Shown one piece after another: positions 22,405 through 35,587 of a DNA stretch of 64,000 bases. This DNA comes from Morella rubra (lineage: Eukaryota > Streptophyta > Magnoliopsida > Fagales > Myricaceae): the NCBI GenBank assembly GCA_003952965.2, contig CM025853.1, forward strand, positions 27,448,031 to 27,512,030, given 5' to 3'. The position numbers and the translations under genes were made by a program. A model generated the notes under the pieces. It was not told the origin of the DNA and ran no database searches. It saw only the letters and a program-made list of their open reading frames with translations. Every line of letters starts with the position of its first letter. The stretch's first letter is position 1.

Positions 22405-23241
22405 ATCAAGATCAGGACGGGATGAGCTCAGCTTGTTCTCGTAGGGGTTTAGTTGGGCTTTAGCCAGCTCAGCACTTACGGTGAACCGACCATTTCCAGC
22501 AGCCATGGATCCTGATTCCCTCCACTCGGATTGGGCTTACGAATCAATCGGCCCAGTAAATTCTAACCCATCAATATATATATAATTTTCGAGATATAAG
22601 TGCATTTCTCTGGAGAGCTTTTACGTGACAAGCTTGCGAAAATATCTTAAACGTACTGTGGAGTATGGATGATGTGGTAAGGATATCTTTGATTAATCAC
22701 TCGGAGAAAGTAACTCAATCCCTTGTATCTTTGTCATTGAAATAATAAATAGTCTTCAAGATTTATTTAAAAAAAAAAAAAATCCACGTAGTATGATACT
22801 TTGTTGTTTACAGTTTCAATCAAAGAGAAAGAAATACAACTTTTCTACGAACTTCCTTAAACATTATACAATTTCAAATTGTCTTTGAAAAAATTGGACA
22901 TTCTTGCGTGTTTCCCGTCTCTGCAGTTCGTCTGCTTATGCTGGTGGCGACTCTGACGTGTCCCGCATGCCTCCAGCTTCTACAAGGTATAAGGCAAAAT
23001 GACCGAGGACAATCCGGTCAGTCCGATACCCGTTAAGAAAGTTCACCAAAAACGAGTGGCGGACCGACGTGGCGCGGGCCCCCCTGTCATCGATTCAGTG
23101 CCGTCGAATCACGCGCTCGCACAGTTCATGACTCCTCTATTTAAACTCCCTCTACACAGTTCTAGGACCGTCATATTTCGGAAACACGAAACACAAGGCG
23201 CGACACCGAGAGGGAGTGAGAGACAAGAGAGAGAGTGAGAG
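22405..23241 (+). promoter_or_regulatory. AAE-4 promoter (copy C, uninterrupted)
   Basis: This is the complete version of the AAE-3/AAE-4 promoter type. It carries GACGTGTCCCGC at about 22956, a TATA-like CTATTTAAAC at 23137-23146, and a purine-rich leader (GAGAGAGTGAGAG) just before the ATG. It serves as the empty-site reference for the hAT-like insertion upstream of AAE-3 and for the MITE in copy B. Confidence 0.6.
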
Positions 23242-26200
23242 ATGGCGGCGTTGGGGAAAGACATAGACGATTTGCCCAAGAACGCCGCGAACTACACTGC
23301 TTTGACTCCGCTCTGGTTTCTGGACCGGGCCGCGTTGGTGCATCCCACCAGACTTTCGGTGGTCCATGAATCTCGGCGGTACACTTGGAGGGAGACTTAT
23401 CAGCGTTGCCGTCGATTGGCCTCCGCTCTCTCTACCCATTCCATCGGCCCTGGTTGCACGGTAACTTTCATTTCCTTCTTAGTCTTTGGTGCTGTTTGAA
23501 GAGCTTTCTCCTCCCTCTCTGTTTGGTTCCTTTGGAACTTACTTAAAAATGAAAAAGTAAATAATTAGCTGAAGAGGATTTCCTATTGCTTTGCTTCTCT
23601 GAGAATTGAATACTCGATCCTTTCAACTGTTCATTTTCCCACTTTTGTTACTAGTTAAAGCATAGACCTACTACAAACCGAATAACACGAAGTTGATCCC
23701 GGTTTTTGGATCCTCAAAACAGAGCTCAACTCAAGCCTTACTTTCCAGACAACGTGTTTGACTGATGATTCCATTAATTATGTATTACCCGATGCCGTTA
23801 TTGTCGCTTACTTCCGATAATAGTACTTACCCTTTATAGTTGAGCTTAACTGCATACCGAATCGTGGTTCTGTTTTTACTTCACTTTACAGATTACCTTT
23901 GTTTCAGGCGGATATGGCTGATGTCTTCATATCTTCACCTCTTAAAATAAATTAGGAAGTTACTTCAAAAAAAGAAAAATAAATTAGGAAGTTAATTCTT
24001 TTTTTAGATATTGATGTGAGATAATTTCGCACTTGAATTTTTACGCAATAGGAGAGACAGTTTTTAATGACAACTAGTTTTTTGAATGTGTGCACCTAGT
24101 AGTCGGTGTTGCGGTCCAATATCCTATAGATTTCTCTAGAAACTTTTTCTTTTTACATGTAGGATAGAATTGGAGAGTGTAAAGATGACCTATTTGGCAC
24201 TGCTATAGTCATCCTCAATGATTAAGTTGTGTATGTTATGTGGTTCCCACATGAGCCTTATTGCCTATTGGGGTCGACATAGACGAAGGCAAATCAAACT
24301 CTGTTCTTATAAAGAGAGTAAGCAAAAATACTATAGGAGACAACAACGAATTTGGTGACCTCTAAGAGTAAGAGATTGCTTCTACCGACCAAAAGGGGCC
24401 ATATCTAAAGAAAAAGGCAGAAAAGTTTGACTGCTCGTTGGGTTAATCGTAAGTGCCTCATTTGCATTATTACTTGTTAGCATAATAACCCTCAGTATCT
24501 CTGCTGCTTGATTCTTATCTTGCCTAAGACATTACTTATCATACGTGCCTGAATTGTTGAGATGCATCGTGAAAATGAAAGGAAACAATGAAATGGTGAT
24601 GTCTAATACCACGGTTTCCTGTCACTTTCCACGAACTACTAGTTCCTGGAGTTGCTTTAGATTCCCTTTTGTCGCTTACCTTCCCACATGGTCTGCCTAT
24701 CATTTGTTGTCGCTTAGCTTCAATCCTTTTCACTGCGTCATTTAAAGATCATAAAGACGAGGGAACCATTTCTCATGTTTTGCCGAGCCTTATCCACGGC
24801 CTTTATTTTCTGGTTATTTATGTCCTATAAGTCATAGAAAGCATATTAATATTGTTTTTCCTGATATTCTCTAACAGGTAGCAGTAATTGCACCAAATGT
24901 CCCAGCCGCCTATGAAGCTCATTTTGGAGTTCCAATGGCTGGAGCAGTTCTAAACACTGTGAATATTCGTCTTAATGAGTCGGCCATTGCTTTTCTGCTT
25001 GGCCATTCATCAGCTGCAGTTGTGATGGTGGATCAAGAATTTTTTGCTTTAGCAGAGAAAGCTCTGAAGATCTTGGCAGAGAAAAATAACAGTTACAGGC
25101 CTCCACTTTTAGTTGTCATAGGTGATGAAAACTGTGACCCTAATTCACTCACATATGCTTTGGGAAAAGGTGCCATTGAATATGAAAAATTCCTGGAAAT
25201 CGGCGACCCTGAGTTTGCTTGGAAACCACCAGAGGATGAGTGGCAGAGCATTGCTTTGGGTTATACATCCGGCACAACAGCTAGTCCTAAGGGGGTGGTG
25301 TTGTGTCACCGAGGAGCATATCTCATGTCTTTGAGTAATCCTATCATCTGGGGGATGAAGGAGGGAGCTGTATATCTGTGGACTCTACCCATGTTCCACT
25401 GCAATGGTTGGTGTTTCACTTGGTCTCTCGCAGCTGTTTGTGGGACTAACATATGCCTTCGCCAGGTAAACCGGAAGGGTTGCTAATACTTAACATTTTA
25501 CTTTAGAGTCCAAAAGAGACTAGGTGATCCTTATCATATAATCTTACCCTCTGATGCCAATCTTCTTAATATTAGTTGATATTCGTTGTCCTACACGTTC
25601 GTTTTTGCTCCTCAGGTTACTGCTAAGGCAGTCTACTCAGCCATAGCCAACCACGGTGTGACTCACTTTTCTGCGGCACCTGTGGTGCTCAACACCATCG
25701 CTAATGCCCCTCCTGAAGAAACTATCCTTCCCCTCCCTCGCATTGTTCATGTAACAACGGCCGGTGCAACCCCACCCCCTTCTGTTCTCTTTGCAATGTC
25801 TCAAAAAGGCTTCCGTGTCACCCACACTTACGGTCTCTCAGAAACCTATGGCCCCTCCACTGTAAATGCATGGAAGCCTGAGTGGGACTCATTGCCCCCT
25901 GAAACCCAAGCTCGTCTCAATGCACGCCAAGGCGTCAGATATGTTGGTTTGGAGGGCCTTGATGTCGTCAACCCTCAAACCATGCAACCTATTCCCGCCG
26001 ATGGAACTACCGTCGGGGAGATTGTATTTCGAGGTAATCTTGTGATGAAGGGTTACCTGAAGAACCCAAAAGCAAATGAGGAGTCTTTTGCCAATGGTTG
26101 GTATCATTCAGGAGATCTGGCTGTAAAGCACCCAGATGGATATATAGAAATCAAAGATAGGTCTAAGGATATCATTATATCTGGAGGAGAGAACATCAGT

Positions 26201-26512
26201 AGCGTGGAGGTGGAAAATGCTATGTATTTTCATCCAGCCGTTTCAGAGGTATCAGTGGTGGCTAGGCCGGACCAGCGTTGGGGTGAGTCTCCTTGTGCGT
26301 TTGTGACACTAAAGCCTGGCGTTGATAAATCTGATGAGAAACGTTTGGCAGAGGACATAATTAAGTTCTGCCGATCTAAGATGCCTGCTTATTGGGTTCC
26401 AAAATCTTTGGTGTTTGGACCATTGCCAAAGACTGCTACTGGGAAGGTGCAGAAGCATTTGCTGAGGGCCAAGGCGAAGGAGATGGGAACTGTACCAAAC
26501 AGCAAGTTGTAA
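23242..26512 (+). CDS. AAE7: AAE-4: AAE7/ACN1-like peroxisomal acyl-CoA synthetase
   Basis: Exons 23242-23460, 24878-25465 and 25616-26512 give 567 residues. YTSGTTASPKG is at about residue 202, followed by CHRGAY (SHRGAY in the other copies). YGLSETYGP, GWYHSGD, DRSKDIIISGGENISS, PKTATGKVQK and the C-terminal SKL are all present. Exon 1 is nearly identical to AAE-3, while exons 2-3 are closest to AAE-2 (both read KILAEKNNSYRPPLLVV). The first 390 bp of intron 1 match AAE-3, and the remainder is distinct though distantly related. The frame is intact. The role is the same as for AAE-2: activation of acetate or short acyl acids in peroxisomes. Confidence 0.9.
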
Positions 26513-28150
26513 CTGTGTGATGGCGATGAAGGGGGGAAAAAAACCAGAAAAAGACTGCTTTTCAGCGCTTGAGATGTTTAGTGCCCTCTACAAGGGTTAT
26601 ATATATATATGCACTAGTTTGAAATAAAGCTTGTAGGCAATTTTATGTATTTTGAAGAATTATCCTTTCCTCCCAAACTGTTGTCCCATTTTTTTTTCTT
26701 GTAAATTTTAAAAACTTTCATTGACCCCCTCATCTGCCAGGGATTTTTTTTTTTTTTTTAGTATGTTCTCTAATATAGAACGGACCACATAATAATGTGC
26801 ACTCGGGGAGAAAAGATACATAAAAAGTTATGTAGCTAAATCTGCAATTGATCATATAGCTTTGACTGTTAAAAAATAATCAATTTAAAACGAAGGAATA
26901 TTAATTCATTAATCTTTGTGGTTTAGACTATTCTGAATGGGCAGGCTTTTCTGTTATATCTTTGCTTTTTCCGAAGCCCAGTGAAGACATTTTCTTTGGA
27001 CTCCCGTGGATCGTATCCATTGCCCGATGTGAAGCAGTTGCGGAGGAGATTCATGAAAATCCTCCCCCTGAAGCGGTCATGTAAAGCTCTGTGTCGAGTT
27101 CCCTTTCAAAATAGAAATTTCTACCTTCTTTATAAAAAATTTCAGCATTAAACCACTAAAAAATTTCTAAAAGACCACCTACCATTAAACCACTAAAAAT
27201 TTCAGCAAATTATTACTCCAAACCTAATAATTTAGATTCTAAATCTTTCTTAGAAATAGAAGCTTGGAGGAGATATGACTTACCCAAATCTTTCTATAAT
27301 ATCGTAAAAGAATCACCTAAATTAGGGTGATTGGGCTCTCCAAAATAGTATTACTCCACGTTTAACTAAAGAGATTCGACCCACAAACAAGAATGAAAGT
27401 GTATAATGTACTTACTTTAAAAGAATACTCGTCCCTACAATATCGAGATTTCATTAGTTGTAAGTTATAATTTCTTTTAGAGTTTGTAGAGGACAAAAAT
27501 CTTGGTGAGATTTATAAGAAATTCTGAAATCTAAAATTGGAGAAGGAGAATAATTGGGGTCGAATAGGCCAATCCTTCTTGATGCTTCGGTTTGGAGTGG
27601 AGTTATAAGAGAACATTGAAAAGGAGTAAAATGAAGATGTTTTTGCTAAGGAGATAAAAGAGAGAGAAAAAAGTGTTAAGAGAACTGTACCTAATTTTTT
27701 TTAAAGTTTATATTCTAAAATTAAATTCGAACTCGAAATAACCCGACTTATTTAGTAAAATAATCTGATTAATTTATGTTTGATGTTTAAAATTTTAAGG
27801 TATTGGAGTTAATAAAAAAATGAAAAAAAATAATTTAAATAAATTTTTTATATTTATTTAAAATAAAAAATAATAATTATATATAAAAAAAATGAAAAAA
27901 ATTATTTTATTGAAATAAAAATTTCGGCTCGACTGATCTTGTGCCTTCTCAGACAGATCAAAATATAATATTTGAGGCCACGTAGTTCTTGGCCGTAGCC
28001 CGTAGGCACTGGCCAGCTCTGTCCCACTCTCATTTTCAACGAGCCAAGTGGAGTTCGATCTGGTCTATTCTCCGTATGAGTGGCGATCTCATGTCGGGGA
28101 CCCACCAGTCACTGATTCAGAGCCGCCGGATCACGCTCTCCTGCAGTCAA
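26513..28150. other. Intergenic AAE-4 to AAE-5
   Basis: Mostly AT-rich. There is a short direct repeat of ATTAAACCACTAAAAATTTC near 27150-27210 and an AT-rich MITE-like patch at 27770-27910. No gene was recognised. This upstream DNA is unlike the promoters of AAE-2, -3 and -4. Confidence 0.45.
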
Positions 28151-28157
28151 CGTGGTC

Positions 28158-28167
28158 TCTATATAAG
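28158..28167 (+). promoter_or_regulatory. TATA box of AAE-5
   Basis: TCTATATAAG lies about 90 bp before the ATG, in the same context as the AAE-1 TATA box. Confidence 0.6.
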
Positions 28168-28252
28168 CTCCCATTTATACCGTTCTAACATTGTCGTAGT
28201 GGGAAACACAACGCACGACGCGACACAGAAAGTGTGACAGACGGCGAATGCG

Positions 28253-28543
28253 ATGGTGGGGAGAGACGTAGACGATCTGCCGAAGAACGCCGCGAACTAC
28301 ACGGCGTTAACGCCGCTGTGGTTTCTGGATAGGGCGGCTTTGGTGCACCCCACCAGATACTCTGTGGTCTATGGATCTCGGCGCTACACGTGGCGAGACA
28401 CTTACCAGCGCTGCCGTCGATTGGCCTCCGCTCTCTCTAACCACTCCATCGGCCTTGGTAGCACGGTAACTGTCATCCCCCGACTATTTCTTTATTACCA
28501 TTTGCATGAGCTTGCTCTCTGTTTGTTTACCGAGAAAAAGATT

Positions 28544-28603
<60 letters not shown>

Positions 28604-31600
28604 AGAGAAGAGAACAGGATGGCTGCTGTTCTGTTCCCCAGATTTTTCAATAAACGAAAAAGTCAACGTGTTTGAAGAAATATAAAAGTTAAAAAAAAAA
28701 AAAAAACAACTTTTGGAATTATTTTATCGGCTAATCCACTAGTGACCAAACAGATTATTACACTGATTATCCATTATTTGATATTGTTAAACTAACTTAC
28801 TTGCCATAATAGCAATTTGAATGGAGTATAAAGAGCTATACCGGAATAGTGGCACATATGGAACTGCCAGGGTTATCTAGAATGATTATTATGTCGGTTT
28901 TATGTGGTTTTCCACATGAACCTAAGTGGGGTTAACATTCATGAACGCGGTTCAGATCCTTCTGTTGTAGAAAGTGTAAGTGCAAGTGGAGGACGATGTT
29001 GAGGTCCCCAGTGTGTGGAATTGGAATTGAGTGGCAAGAGGGGTGTGGCAATTCAGCTGTCACATTACATAGTCAAAAAAAAATTTGTATACGTATCCAT
29101 GTCCTGTCAAGTATAATGAAGCAATGATCTACTTGAAGGACCAGGATGTAGGAGTACAAGGAACGATCCAATGTGTAATTGGTATCAGTTATAGGCGGGT
29201 CAGCCAGAGCTTATTGACCTTGCTGAACAGCTCCTGTTAGTGCTTTGTTATTTTCAGAATTTTAGCAAGCTTGACCGTGCACCACAGCACAGTAAACCAC
29301 ATTTCCTTTTAGGTTGTTTGATAGTTCCCGCATTTCACTTGGCTTTCCATTTGACTTGTTTCAGTCCTACAGTTCCTCAGGCTATTCTATTTACCTTCAG
29401 ATTTGGGCGTGGATTTCTGATGAAGCCCTTTCTTTTTTTTTTGAGGGAAGAATGAAATTGTGATGGGCCTTTAGATTTCCAAAAGATGTTTAACTTTTTC
29501 AATTGCTATTCTGCAGTATAACGTGAGTTCCTAAGATTCTTTGGACCTTCCTACTTCCTGCCATACTTGAAGAGTCAGTTCTATGGATGTGCATTTCCAA
29601 TGAAGTTAGTCTTAACTGACTTCCTAAAAGGTGTATAGGAAAGAAATCAAAATGTTGGGAGCAAATGAATGTTTATTATTCATACTAGTCCTGTTGTCCC
29701 AAGCCTACCCTGTTGGTATGTGAGAAGGGCCTTGTGATTATGGGGAATCCTTGGAAATTGTCGAATTTCTACCACTACAAGCCTGCATGGAAGAAAGTGG
29801 TTTTTTTTTTTTTTGCAATCTTGTAACTTTCATTAAAGAAAGGGGGAAATACAACTGGTACAGCACATGGGAGGCCCCATTGGGTCGACTACAATATAAA
29901 CGAGCGTGGACCCCTTGACAGCAGCTAAAGGGGGCTAAAGCCCAATGCAAACACCAAGTTGGCCCAAGCCCCAATGGTGGAGAAAAGTGGTTTAAACCAA
30001 GTGAAATATGGAATTCTCATTGTTCAAGAGCAGCAAAAATAGTGAAAGGAAAAAACAATTAAAACAGTTGTAATATGAAAAGAATTATTCTGTCTCACCG
30101 TTTTCTCTTGGTTGGTACTAATCTTGCCCAAAGACATTATTGTGCATGCATAAGTGATTTGTTGAGGTTATTGCTTCCTGCATTTGCTTTCTTGTCCATA
30201 AGCTATGGTTTCCACAGAACTGCTTGTTCTTGGGGCTGCTTTAAATTCTATCTTTTTTGTTGCGTACCTACCTGTCATGGTCTTGCTCTAAGTTTTACCA
30301 TCGTCAATTATGTTGATAGCACAATTGTGCATTGGATTTTTGATCCTGATCGCTGTATCCATTTAAAGAGCATCTGACTTAGGAAACCATTTTACAGAAT
30401 TTGCTTGAGTGGTCTAGGTGATGAATGTTTGAAACTTTTAAGCATTGCCCATTACCTTTCTTTTTCCCTTTTTCTGTTTTAATGCTGTATCAGGCTAGTA
30501 AACATGCAATATTTTGTCTTTGGTGAGATTTCCTAACAGGTAGCAGTAATAGCACCAAATGTCCCAGCCATCTATGAAGCTCATTTTGGAGTTCCAATGG
30601 CTGGAGCTGTTCTAAATGCTGTAAATATTCGTCTAAATGCATCAACCATTGCTTTCCTTCTTGGTCATTCATCAGCTGCAGTTGTGATGGTGGATCAAGA
30701 GTTTTTTGCTCTAGTAGAAGAAGCTTTGAAGATCTTGTCAGAGAAAAACAAGGGTTACAGGCCTCTGCTGTTAGTTGTTATAGGTGATGAAAACTGTGAC
30801 CCTAGTGCATTCAAATATGCACTGGGAAAAGGGGCCATTGAATATGAGAAGTTCCTGGAAACTGGTGACCCTGAGTTTGCTTGGAAACCACCAGAGGATG
30901 AGTGGCAGAGCATTGCTTTGGGTTATACATCGGGTACAACGGCTAGTCCTAAGGGGGTGGTATTGAGTCACCGGGGGGCATATCTCATGTCGCTCAGCAA
31001 TCCTATTATCTGGGGGATGAATGAAGGGGCCATATACCTATGGACCCTTCCCATGTTTCATTGCAATGGTTGGTGTTTCACTTGGTGTCTTGCGGCTCTT
31101 TGTGGGACAAGCATATGCCTTCGTCAGGTAAATCAGTGCAGTTGCTAATGCTTAACATATGTTCTTGAGTGCCTGGAAAAATATGCCTTCATTATGTAAT
31201 CATAGCCTCTAATTCCTAGCCTGCTGATTTCATAGATATTCATACTCCTTCATAGTTCTTTCCACGCTTCAGGTTTCAGCAAAGGCAGTCTACTCAGCCA
31301 TAGCCAAAAATGGTGTGACCCATTTTTGTGCTGCACCTGTGGTGCTCAACACCATAGTTAATGCTGCACCTGAGGAAACTATCCTTCCTCTGCTTCGTGT
31401 TGTTCATGTAATGACAGCTGGTGCAGCACCACCCCCTTCTGTTCTCTTTTCAATGTCGAAGAAGGGCTTCCGTATTACCCACACTTATGGTCTGTCAGAA
31501 ACCTATGGCCCCTCCACTGTATGCGTATGGAAACCTGAGTGGGACTCGTTGCCCCCGGAAACCCAAGCCCGTCTCAATGCACGTCAAGGCATCCGGTATG

Positions 31601-32169
31601 TTGGTTTGGAGGGCCTAGATGTTGTCAACCCTCAAAGCATGCGACCTGTTCCTGCTGATGGAACTACCATTGGGGAGATTGTATTTCGGGGTAATGGTGT
31701 AATGAAGGGCTACTTAAAGAACCCAAAAGCAAATGAGGAGGCTTTTGCCAATGGGTGGTTTCATTCAGGAGATTTGGCTGTAAAGCACCCAGATGGATAT
31801 ATTGAAATCAAAGATAGGTCAAAAGACATCATTATATCTGGAGGTGAAAACATCAGTAGCTTGGAGGTAGAAAATACCCTATACCAGCACCCAGCCATTT
31901 TTGAGGCATCAGTGGTGGCGAGGCCAGATGAGCGTTGGGGTGAGTCTCCTTGCGCTTTTGTAACTTTAAAGCCCAGTGTGGATACGTCTGATGAGCAACA
32001 TTTGGTGGAAGACATCTTGAAGTTCTGCCGGTCTAAGATGCCTGCTTACTGGGTTCCAAAATCTGTGGTGTTTGGTACCTTGCCAAAGACAGCTACTGGG
32101 AAGGTGCAGAAGCATTTGCTGAGAGCCAAGGCCAAAGTAATGGGGCCGATACCCATGAGTAAGTTGTAA
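28253..32169 (+). CDS. AAE7: AAE-5: AAE7/ACN1-like peroxisomal acyl-CoA synthetase
   Basis: Exons 28253-28465, 30540-31127 and 31273-32169 give 565 residues with the full motif set: YTSGTTASPKG at about residue 200, YGLSETYGP, GWFHSGD, DRSKDIIISGGENISS, PKTATGKVQK and terminal SKL. Exons 2-3 differ from AAE-3 at only a few residues. Exon 1 (TRYSVVYGSRRYTWRDTY) is its own type. Intron 1 is long (2074 bp), with a (GA)n tract and a retroposon. An out-of-frame ATG at 28248, five bases before the chosen start, opens an 8-codon reading frame ending at 28271. Its overlap with the main start may reduce initiation. The ATG at 28253 is chosen because it aligns with the other copies. Confidence 0.9.
28545..28600. 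repeat. (GA)n microsatellite in AAE-5 intron 1
   Basis: About 27 uninterrupted AG/GA units. It is not present in the other AAE introns. Confidence 0.95.
29788..29993 (-). mobile_element. LINE-like retroposon in AAE-5 intron 1 (same insertion as in AAE-3)
   Basis: The insert 29804-29977 lies between TGGAAGAAAGTGGTTT (29788-29803) and TGGAGAAAAGTGGTTT (29978-29993). It is orthologous in position and sequence to 12952-13162, so it predates the AAE-3/AAE-5 duplication. One target-repeat base has since changed. Confidence 0.75.
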
Positions 32170-35100
32170 TTCTTTGATGGTGACTGAAAAACTAATGCAA
32201 AAGAGTTCAAAAAATTGGAAGAAAGTTAGCTTCCCAGTGGTTATGACGTTTAGTTGGTCTCTTGAGAAGACTTGTACCTGATTTATGCTTTCAGATAAAA
32301 ACTTGTGCATGATTTTCTGTGTTGTTTAAAAGTCACCTTCCGTGTGAACTATTTGTTCATTTGTAACCTCCTGTGACGTTTAAATATTTTGATTAAACCC
32401 TATCGGAATGGGAAATATAAGAGGCATTCATGATTCGTTGTGATGTAATTTAAATTATGTGTGAAAAGTTTGCAACTGGTCTAAACCATCTCGATTGCTT
32501 GATGTCCTGCAGTAAAGTTTTTTAGTTCAACTGGTCTTTTATTCCAGGATGGCAAAAATATTGAAGAAACAAATATCAAACTTCCGTGGTATGTAGAGTT
32601 ACCTTAGCAGCTATATATTATCTGGGAAAAAAAAAAGTGAAAAAAAAAATTGAAAGCCTGAATCCAAATGATCATAAAGGCCTCACAAAGACGGGTCAAA
32701 AGACCCATAGTTCCTAAACGGGTCCCTCCTACACACTTCTATTGTTCTACGTAACACTCACACACACACGCAAAAATGTCAGGCACGAATATTCAAAAGA
32801 TAGGTTGAATAGTAAACAAGAAATTAATTAGGGCTAATAAGATAGTTTATAAAAGAAGGGCAATAAATAGATTTAAAAATAAAAGAATGAACAAGGACCA
32901 AGCCAAAGAGGGTTTCCCCCAAAGGGTTTGTAAACCAAAACAACTTGCATAGAGAATTTACTGTTCTTTTTAATGAATATTCTTGATGAATAATTCTTTT
33001 GAGTCCAGAAAACAAAAGAGTTGGCCTCCATACAAATCTTCCCAGCTTCGTCTAATTAGGGAATGAAGATAAAGATCCATCACTGATTTTAATAGAGTAT
33101 TTATTTCTAAATATCTGTATCCTTTATAGTTTATAAGAAAAACTCTGCGTGTGTCCCAAGTATCAGTACTTCTCTCATGTGTATAAATATATATATATAC
33201 AGTGATGACATAATGGAGAAGAGAAAGATTAGAGAAAAGAGAAAAGAGAAATAGTAACAAGAGACAAAGATTTAAGTAGTTCTATTTAGAAGATATATAT
33301 TTTTTGGAAAAGTTTTCTGTGACTGTATTTTGTATTTTAAGCTTATGTAGATTACAAATTAGAAAGTTTCTATATATAGACAAGGTATGATAGAAAATAT
33401 TTCTAGATTTTAAATTATAAGATCTTTATGATATGTAATATTAAAATTTAAATATATGATATTGAGATAATATTATATCAAATTTTATAAATTAATTATA
33501 ATATTATCTCTAATAAAGGGCAGTTTACTTAGTTCTACAGAAGTAATGCCACACCAAATTCATATACGGATTAGCATCAGTCAAAATAATCTGACATGTT
33601 AAAGATATGGATTAATTCGAAGAACATTATCCAATGGGAGTGTTTTTCTAGAAATCTGAAACACTTGACATGACCACGATGAACTAGTCCACCGAAGCCA
33701 ATCTGAAACACTTTTTAAGGAGGTCTAGCAGCCATACACCACAATGTTTGAAGTTATCTCTAGAAGACTATAAATGTTTAACCATATTTTCGTCTTCTAA
33801 CTTGAGAGAACTTAATAAGAGGCCGATGTGACTTTGGTTTGCGGCTTAAGAAACCTGAAAGCGTGCTTTTCAAGGATTAATGGTACGTACCAATCAATTG
33901 GGGTGTAGAATTTAATAATACAACTAACGTTTGAAAGAAATTAAGCTTATTGCTGTCCGGTCATCTTAGGATCGGTGTTATGTGCTTTTTCAAAGCAATG
34001 AAATCAATATTATGACTAAAAATTTAGTATCTGAATTATACAATGTGATTTAAAAAAAGCGAGACACAATATATAGATTTTATACTATTTAATATTATTA
34101 ATGTAAAATTTCAAACAGTATGTCTTTTATATTAAAGTTTATTTATTATGTTATCTTTTTTTAAATTGCATAATGAAATTTAAAGTTTTGTTATTTTTTC
34201 AATTCGTGTAGTTATATTATTTGACCTTCAATTGGTTCTCTAAAACGCTCAAGTAGCTAGCTATGTAGGAATTGGCCGACTCTATGTCGTTTTCGATTAC
34301 CGCCCTTGTTCCGGCAAGGCTGGCCGCCAAGGACAGATATATAGCAATGTGTCTAAGGAACAGCAGGGAAAAAAAACAAAATAAAGTGGTTTCAAGGACG
34401 TCGGGTTGTTGAATTGAAGGAGGATAAGGACAGCTCAATATCGGTTAGTTGGCATGGCTATCTCTTTAGGCCAGTGAAGCTATTTTTGGGATAAGATAGG
34501 TATACTATCCCAATCAACAAAGCACCCATGCCATGCCACTGTCTTAGCTTAAAGCAGCTCTATTATATATGTATAGGGGTGATTGATCCGATTCTCTATA
34601 ATGTTTTATTTAAATTATATTATAAGATTTAAAAAGATACACATAATAGGTGAATTATATTATAAAATTTATACTGATCGAAATTGTACTAAATAGTATA
34701 AATCTATCCATAAAAGAATCCTTGTTTGCAGCGGAGAATGGAAGGATTGCATAATGTTTTCGGATAGCTTTGTTCTGTCTCATCTAAACTTAATAGTCAA
34801 AGTTTTCAAAAGATGGGAATATAATTGGTGGGGTCCATATCATTTATGATCTAGTTAGGCCAGGTAGCTGCATGAGTCATGCCACTGTTTTGGTCGCTTC
34901 TCCAACCAATCATCGCCGCTGATCAAATTGTTATTTATGGCAGTATTCCCTCTACATAATACACAGGGCAACCAACCACGTAATGCGTGAAAGTCATGCT
35001 ATGCATTGGCAACAGGAAAGAATTGCGTCCGTTGGCAATTGCAGCAAAACCAAACTATATATTCTAGAAAAAATAATTAATATGGGCTAGATCAGGACGG

Positions 35101-35587
35101 AAGCTGGCAATTAAGTCTGAGAAAATTTTCCGTTTCTGATTCTTTTTTCCTGACCCTTTGGCATTGCCTAGACAATAGGATTTTTGACCCATATGTTTTA
35201 TTGAAGTTGTAGATGATAATTATCAAGCCATAATTTTTTTTCTTAAAAAAATAGAAAAACAATATTGGTCAAAACATATATTTTTTCCTTTAGTTTTGGG
35301 TAGTGGGGGGGCACGGCCCCCTCTTAGCTTCGCCCCCTAATGGTCTGCATGAAGCAGTCGTAACCTATGTAAATGAGTTTTAAATCATTTGAACTAACAA
35401 GTTTTCGTTAATTATTATTATTATTATTTTTGTTTAATAAGAGAAACTCGTTGCACTGGACTTTTGTGCATCCGCCTCAGTCCGGACTTGACTAAAAAAC
35501 ATATAATTTGCAATTTTGTTGATTAATGAAAAGGAAGTAAATAATTTGATAAATGGCTCTCATTCCTGAAAAATCCCATATATATAG
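32170..35587. other. Intergenic, AAE-5 3' flank and beyond
   Basis: To about 33730 it is homologous to the AAE-3 3' flank and serves as the empty-site reference for the insertions there. After that it is AT-rich without a recognisable gene. Confidence 0.5.

Noticed and set aside
22069..22463. Open frames in the GC-richer spacer before AAE-4
   Set aside because: Frames are open in several phases and on both strands, and nothing matches a known protein; it runs into promoter copy C.
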